NCBI GenBank assembly: GCA_964036045.1
Contig: OZ038400.1
Location: 14,629,079-14,693,078, forward strand
DNA length: 64,000 nt
Reading direction: 5' to 3'
DNA from: Eutreptiella sp. 'Long Island Sound 2002'
Lineage: Eukaryota; Euglenozoa; Euglenophyceae; Eutreptiales; Eutreptiaceae
Below are positions 61,074 through 64,000 of the stretch, piece after piece; position 1 is the first letter of the stretch; every line of letters begins with the position of its first letter. The translations under genes and the position numbers were made by a program. The notes beneath the pieces were generated by a model, which saw only the letters and a program-made list of their open reading frames with translations, was not told the DNA's origin and made no database searches.

Positions 61074-62271
61074 CTACACCCCTCTCGCCAACTCTAGGTG
61101 GCTCCGTCATATGGCTCTAAGGTACGTGCGAAGGGTGCAACTTGGTGCATACATGTGGCTGAAGGGGCTAAACTTGGTCAAAACGGGCTCAAAATGGGCA
61201 AAAAACACTTGTTTGAGCATCCCAAATGGTCCAGGATCTCTTTTGGAAAAATGCGTTTTTGACCCACTTTTTACCCTTTTTTGGTCCCAATACGACCCAT
61301 TTTCGAGGCATTTTGGGATTTTCCATGGGCCAAAATGTGTCACCCCGGGCTCAAAAGTGGGCTAAAAACAGCTGTTTGAGCATCCCAAATTGTCCAGTAT
61401 CTCTTCTGGAAAAACGTGTTTTTGACCCATTTTCCACCCATTTTTGGTCTTGAAACGGCCCATTTTCAAGGCATTTTGGGAATTTCCATGGCCCAGAACG
61501 CGCCCCCACGGGCTCAAAATGGGCTAAAAACACTTGTTTGAGCATCCCAAGTGGTCTAGGAACAACTTTGAAAAAAATCATTTTTTTCAACCCGGGGACC
61601 CTGGTCGACCCACCGCTGGCCCCCGCCGTGCGCGGGCCGGGCTGCCCTCCGGCTGTACCAAGTGACCACTTCCACGGGGGTCTAGGCGTCTCGTTGGGCG
61701 GTTCTGAGGCTTGAAAACCACAAAAAGTGGGGGGTTGCAGGTGGACTAGGTGCCCTTGGTATTCGGTTTTGAGCCACCTAGCCCAAGATACGGCCTGTGC
61801 TTGGTTTCGGGGTGTTGGTGCACATAGCGCAGATTTTGGGGCTTTTTGGGGCCTTTTTGGGCCGTTTCTCGGGCACATCGTGCAGTTGAAGGGCACTAGA
61901 GGGCTCTTTGACACGGTGAAGTCGAGCCGCACGTGGACTATAGCCACTGTTTCCCTTCATTTGGGCGTTTCGCGCGGGTTTGGGGGCTATTTTGGCCGAA
62001 AAATGGCTACTTTTGGCCCAACACTGCGTAGATTTGGGAGGGCACCTCCCGACTTGGCGCCACCGCCCCGGGCCGCCACCGTTGATTTTCCCGCTCAAAA
62101 CTTGGACTTGGCAAGGGCACCAGCTAGGTTCCAAGAGTGCTACACGGGCAAAGGATCCGAAGCGTTGGGACGGAGCAATGGCCAAAACAACATGGTGACG
62201 TGCTTGTTGTTGCTTGTTGTTGTTGTTGTTGTTGTTGCTTGTTAGCTAAATTGAAGGGGAAAGGGGTGTAG
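61074..62271. mobile_element. 1.2-kb TIR unit, copy 1 (1,198 bp)
   Basis: It begins CTACACCCCTCTCG and ends GGGGAAAGGGGTGTAG, an inverted pair of about 13 bp with one mismatch. Inside are three sub-repeats of about 162 bp starting near 61,185, 61,347 and 61,510 (each GGGCTCAAAA, then CTTGTTTGAGCATCCCAA or close, then GTTTTTGACCCA, then AAGGCATTTTGGGA). Next come a GC-rich unique part (about 61,600-62,150) and a GTT microsatellite near the right end. No transposase is encoded, so a non-autonomous DNA element is the likely class. Confidence 0.6.
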
Positions 62272-62309
62272 TAATATATATATATATATATGTATATATA
62301 TCCTCCAAT

Positions 62310-63481
62310 CTACACCCCTCTCCGCAACTCTAGGTGGCTCCACCATACGGCTCTAAGGTACAAGCAAAGGGCACAACGTGGTGCATACATGTGGTGGAAG
62401 GGGCTAAACTCCATCACAACGAGCTCAAGATAGGCTCAAAACACTTGTTTGAGCATCCCAAATGGTCCGGTATCACTTTTGGAAAAACACGTTTTTGACC
62501 CATTTTTGGTCGCAAAACGACCCGCTTCCAAGGCATTTTGGGATTTTGCATGGGCCAAAACGCGTCACCACGGGCTCAAAATGGGCTAAAACCACTTGTT
62601 TGAGCATCTAGAATGGTCCGGTATCACTTTTGGAAAACCGCGTTTTTGACCCATTTTCCACCCGTTTTTGGTCCCAAAACGGCCCATTTTCAAGGCATTT
62701 TGGGATTTTCTGTGGGCCAAAACACGCCACCAGGTGCTCAAAACGGCCCAAAAACACGTGTTTGAGCATCCTGAGTGGTCTGGGGACAACTTTGGAAAAA
62801 ATCATTTTTTCCGCCCCAAGGACCCCGGTGGACCCACCGCTGGCCCCCGCCGTGCGCGGGCCGGGCTGCCCTCCGGCTCCACCAAGTGACCACAGGTACG
62901 GGTGTCTAGGCGTCCGTTTGGGCGATTCTGCGGCTTGAAAACCACAAAAAGTGGGGGGTTGCGGATGGACTAGGTGCCCTCGGAATCGGATTTTGAGCCA
63001 CGTAGCCCAAGATACGGCCCGTGCTTGGTTTCGGGGTGCCGGTGCACATTGCGCAGATTTTGGGGCTTTTTGGGGCCTTTTTGGGCCGTTTCTCGGACAT
63101 ATCGTGGAGTTGAAGGGCACTAGAGGGCTCTTTAACACGGCAAAGTCAAGCCACACGTGGCTGGTAGCCACCCTTTCCCTTCGTTTGGGCGTTTCACGCG
63201 GGTTTGGGGGCTGTTTTGGGCGAAAACTGGCTCTTTTTGGCCCAAAACTACGCAGATTTGGGAGGGCACCTCCCGACCTGGCGCCACCGCCCCGGGCCGC
63301 CACCAGTGAGTTTCTGGCCCAAAGCTTGGATTTGGCAAGGCCACCACCTGGGCTCTAGGATGGCTAAGGTGGAGTCAAGCCCGAGGCGATGGGAAGGGGC
63401 AATGGCCAAAACAGAACGGTGACGTGTTGTTGTTGTTGTTGTTGTTGCTTGTTAGCTAAATTTAAGGGGAGAGGGGTGTAG
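62310..63481. mobile_element. 1.2-kb TIR unit, copy 2 (1,172 bp)
   Basis: Same orientation and order as copy 1. Its left end CTACACCCCTCTCC and right end GGGGAGAGGGGTGTAG form a perfect 14-bp inverted repeat. Sub-repeats start near 62,421, 62,572 and 62,733. It is separated from copy 1 by a 38-bp TA-rich spacer (TAAT at one end, CCTCCAAT at the other) and from copy 3 by 14 bp, TAATATCCTCTAAT. Confidence 0.65.
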
Positions 63482-63495
63482 TAATATCCTCTAAT

Positions 63496-64000
63496 CTACA
63501 CCCCTCTCCCATACTCTACGCGGCTCCACTCTAAGGTACGTGCCAAGTGTACAACTTGGTGCATACAGATAGCGGAAGGGACTCAACTTGATCAAAACGG
63601 GCTCAAAATGGGCTCAAAACACTTGTTTGTGCACCCCCAATGGTCCAAGATCACTTTTAGAAAAACGCGTTTTTGACCAATTTCACCCATTTTTGCTCCC
63701 AAAACGGCCCCTTTTCAAGGAATATTGGGATTTTCCATGGGCCAAAACCCGTCACCAGGGGCTCAAAATGGGCTAAAAACACTTGTTTGAGCATCCCAAA
63801 TGGTCCAGGATCACTTTTGGAAAAATGCGTTTTTGACCCATCTTTGACCCACTTTTGGTCCCAAAACGGCCATTTTCAAGGCATTTTGGGATTTTCCATG
63901 GGCCAAAACCCGTCCAAATGGGCTCAAAATGGGCTAAAAACACTTGTTTGAGCATCCCAAATGGTCCAAGATCACTTTTGGAAAAACGCGTTTTTGACCC
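63496..64000. mobile_element. 1.2-kb TIR unit, copy 3 (cut by window end)
   Basis: It opens CTACACCCCTCTCCC and contains sub-repeats near 63,599, 63,759 and 63,920, in the same order as copies 1 and 2. It is cut off at base 64,000. Together with the right end of copy 2 it makes a 15-bp perfect inverted junction around a 14-bp spacer. Confidence 0.65.

Overview
The window looks like nuclear DNA of a eukaryote, probably a microalga or other protist. Coding sequence is split by long GT-AG introns, and most of the DNA is tandem or interspersed repeat. The lineage cannot be fixed from sequence alone.

Bases 1-48,390 are one unbroken satellite array of a 41-bp unit, about 1,180 copies. Each unit carries a C7 tract and an in-line TAG. 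Blocks of it are copied as higher-order repeats (for example 1,111 bp = 27 units, about 2.95-3.24 kb, 2.67-3.28 kb, 2.42-3.04 kb, 2.34 kb and 1,474 bp). The short open frames that run through it are by-products of the period and are not annotated as genes. At 48,390 the array stops abruptly and is followed by a second, unrelated and much more diverged array (48,391-49,762, about 29 units of 47 bp) with two hairpin-forming dyads per unit.

Bases 49,763-60,960 are mostly unique. A weakly supported small membrane-protein gene lies at about 49.9-50.6 kb. The one clear gene is a three-exon alpha-type carbonic anhydrase homologue (51,849-59,819, 318 aa as modelled). It has a signal peptide, a conserved disulfide pair and four N-glycosylation sequons, but two of its three zinc ligands are replaced (His94 to Arg, His119 to Gln, carbonic anhydrase II numbering). 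It is therefore most likely a secreted, non-catalytic carbonic anhydrase-related protein. Intron 1 holds a 10-bp minisatellite and a B-box-like zinc-finger segment. Intron 2 holds two copies of a SINE-like element and several small tandem or inverted repeats.

Bases 60,961-64,000 hold a (TA)n block followed by two full and one truncated copy of a ~1.2-kb unit with 13-15-bp terminal inverted repeats and three internal ~160-bp sub-repeats, probably a tandemly arranged non-autonomous DNA element.

The strongest points for follow-up are the zinc-ligand-less carbonic anhydrase, the layered structure of the 41-bp satellite, the 47-bp hairpin array, the B-box-like segment and the two candidate mobile-element families.
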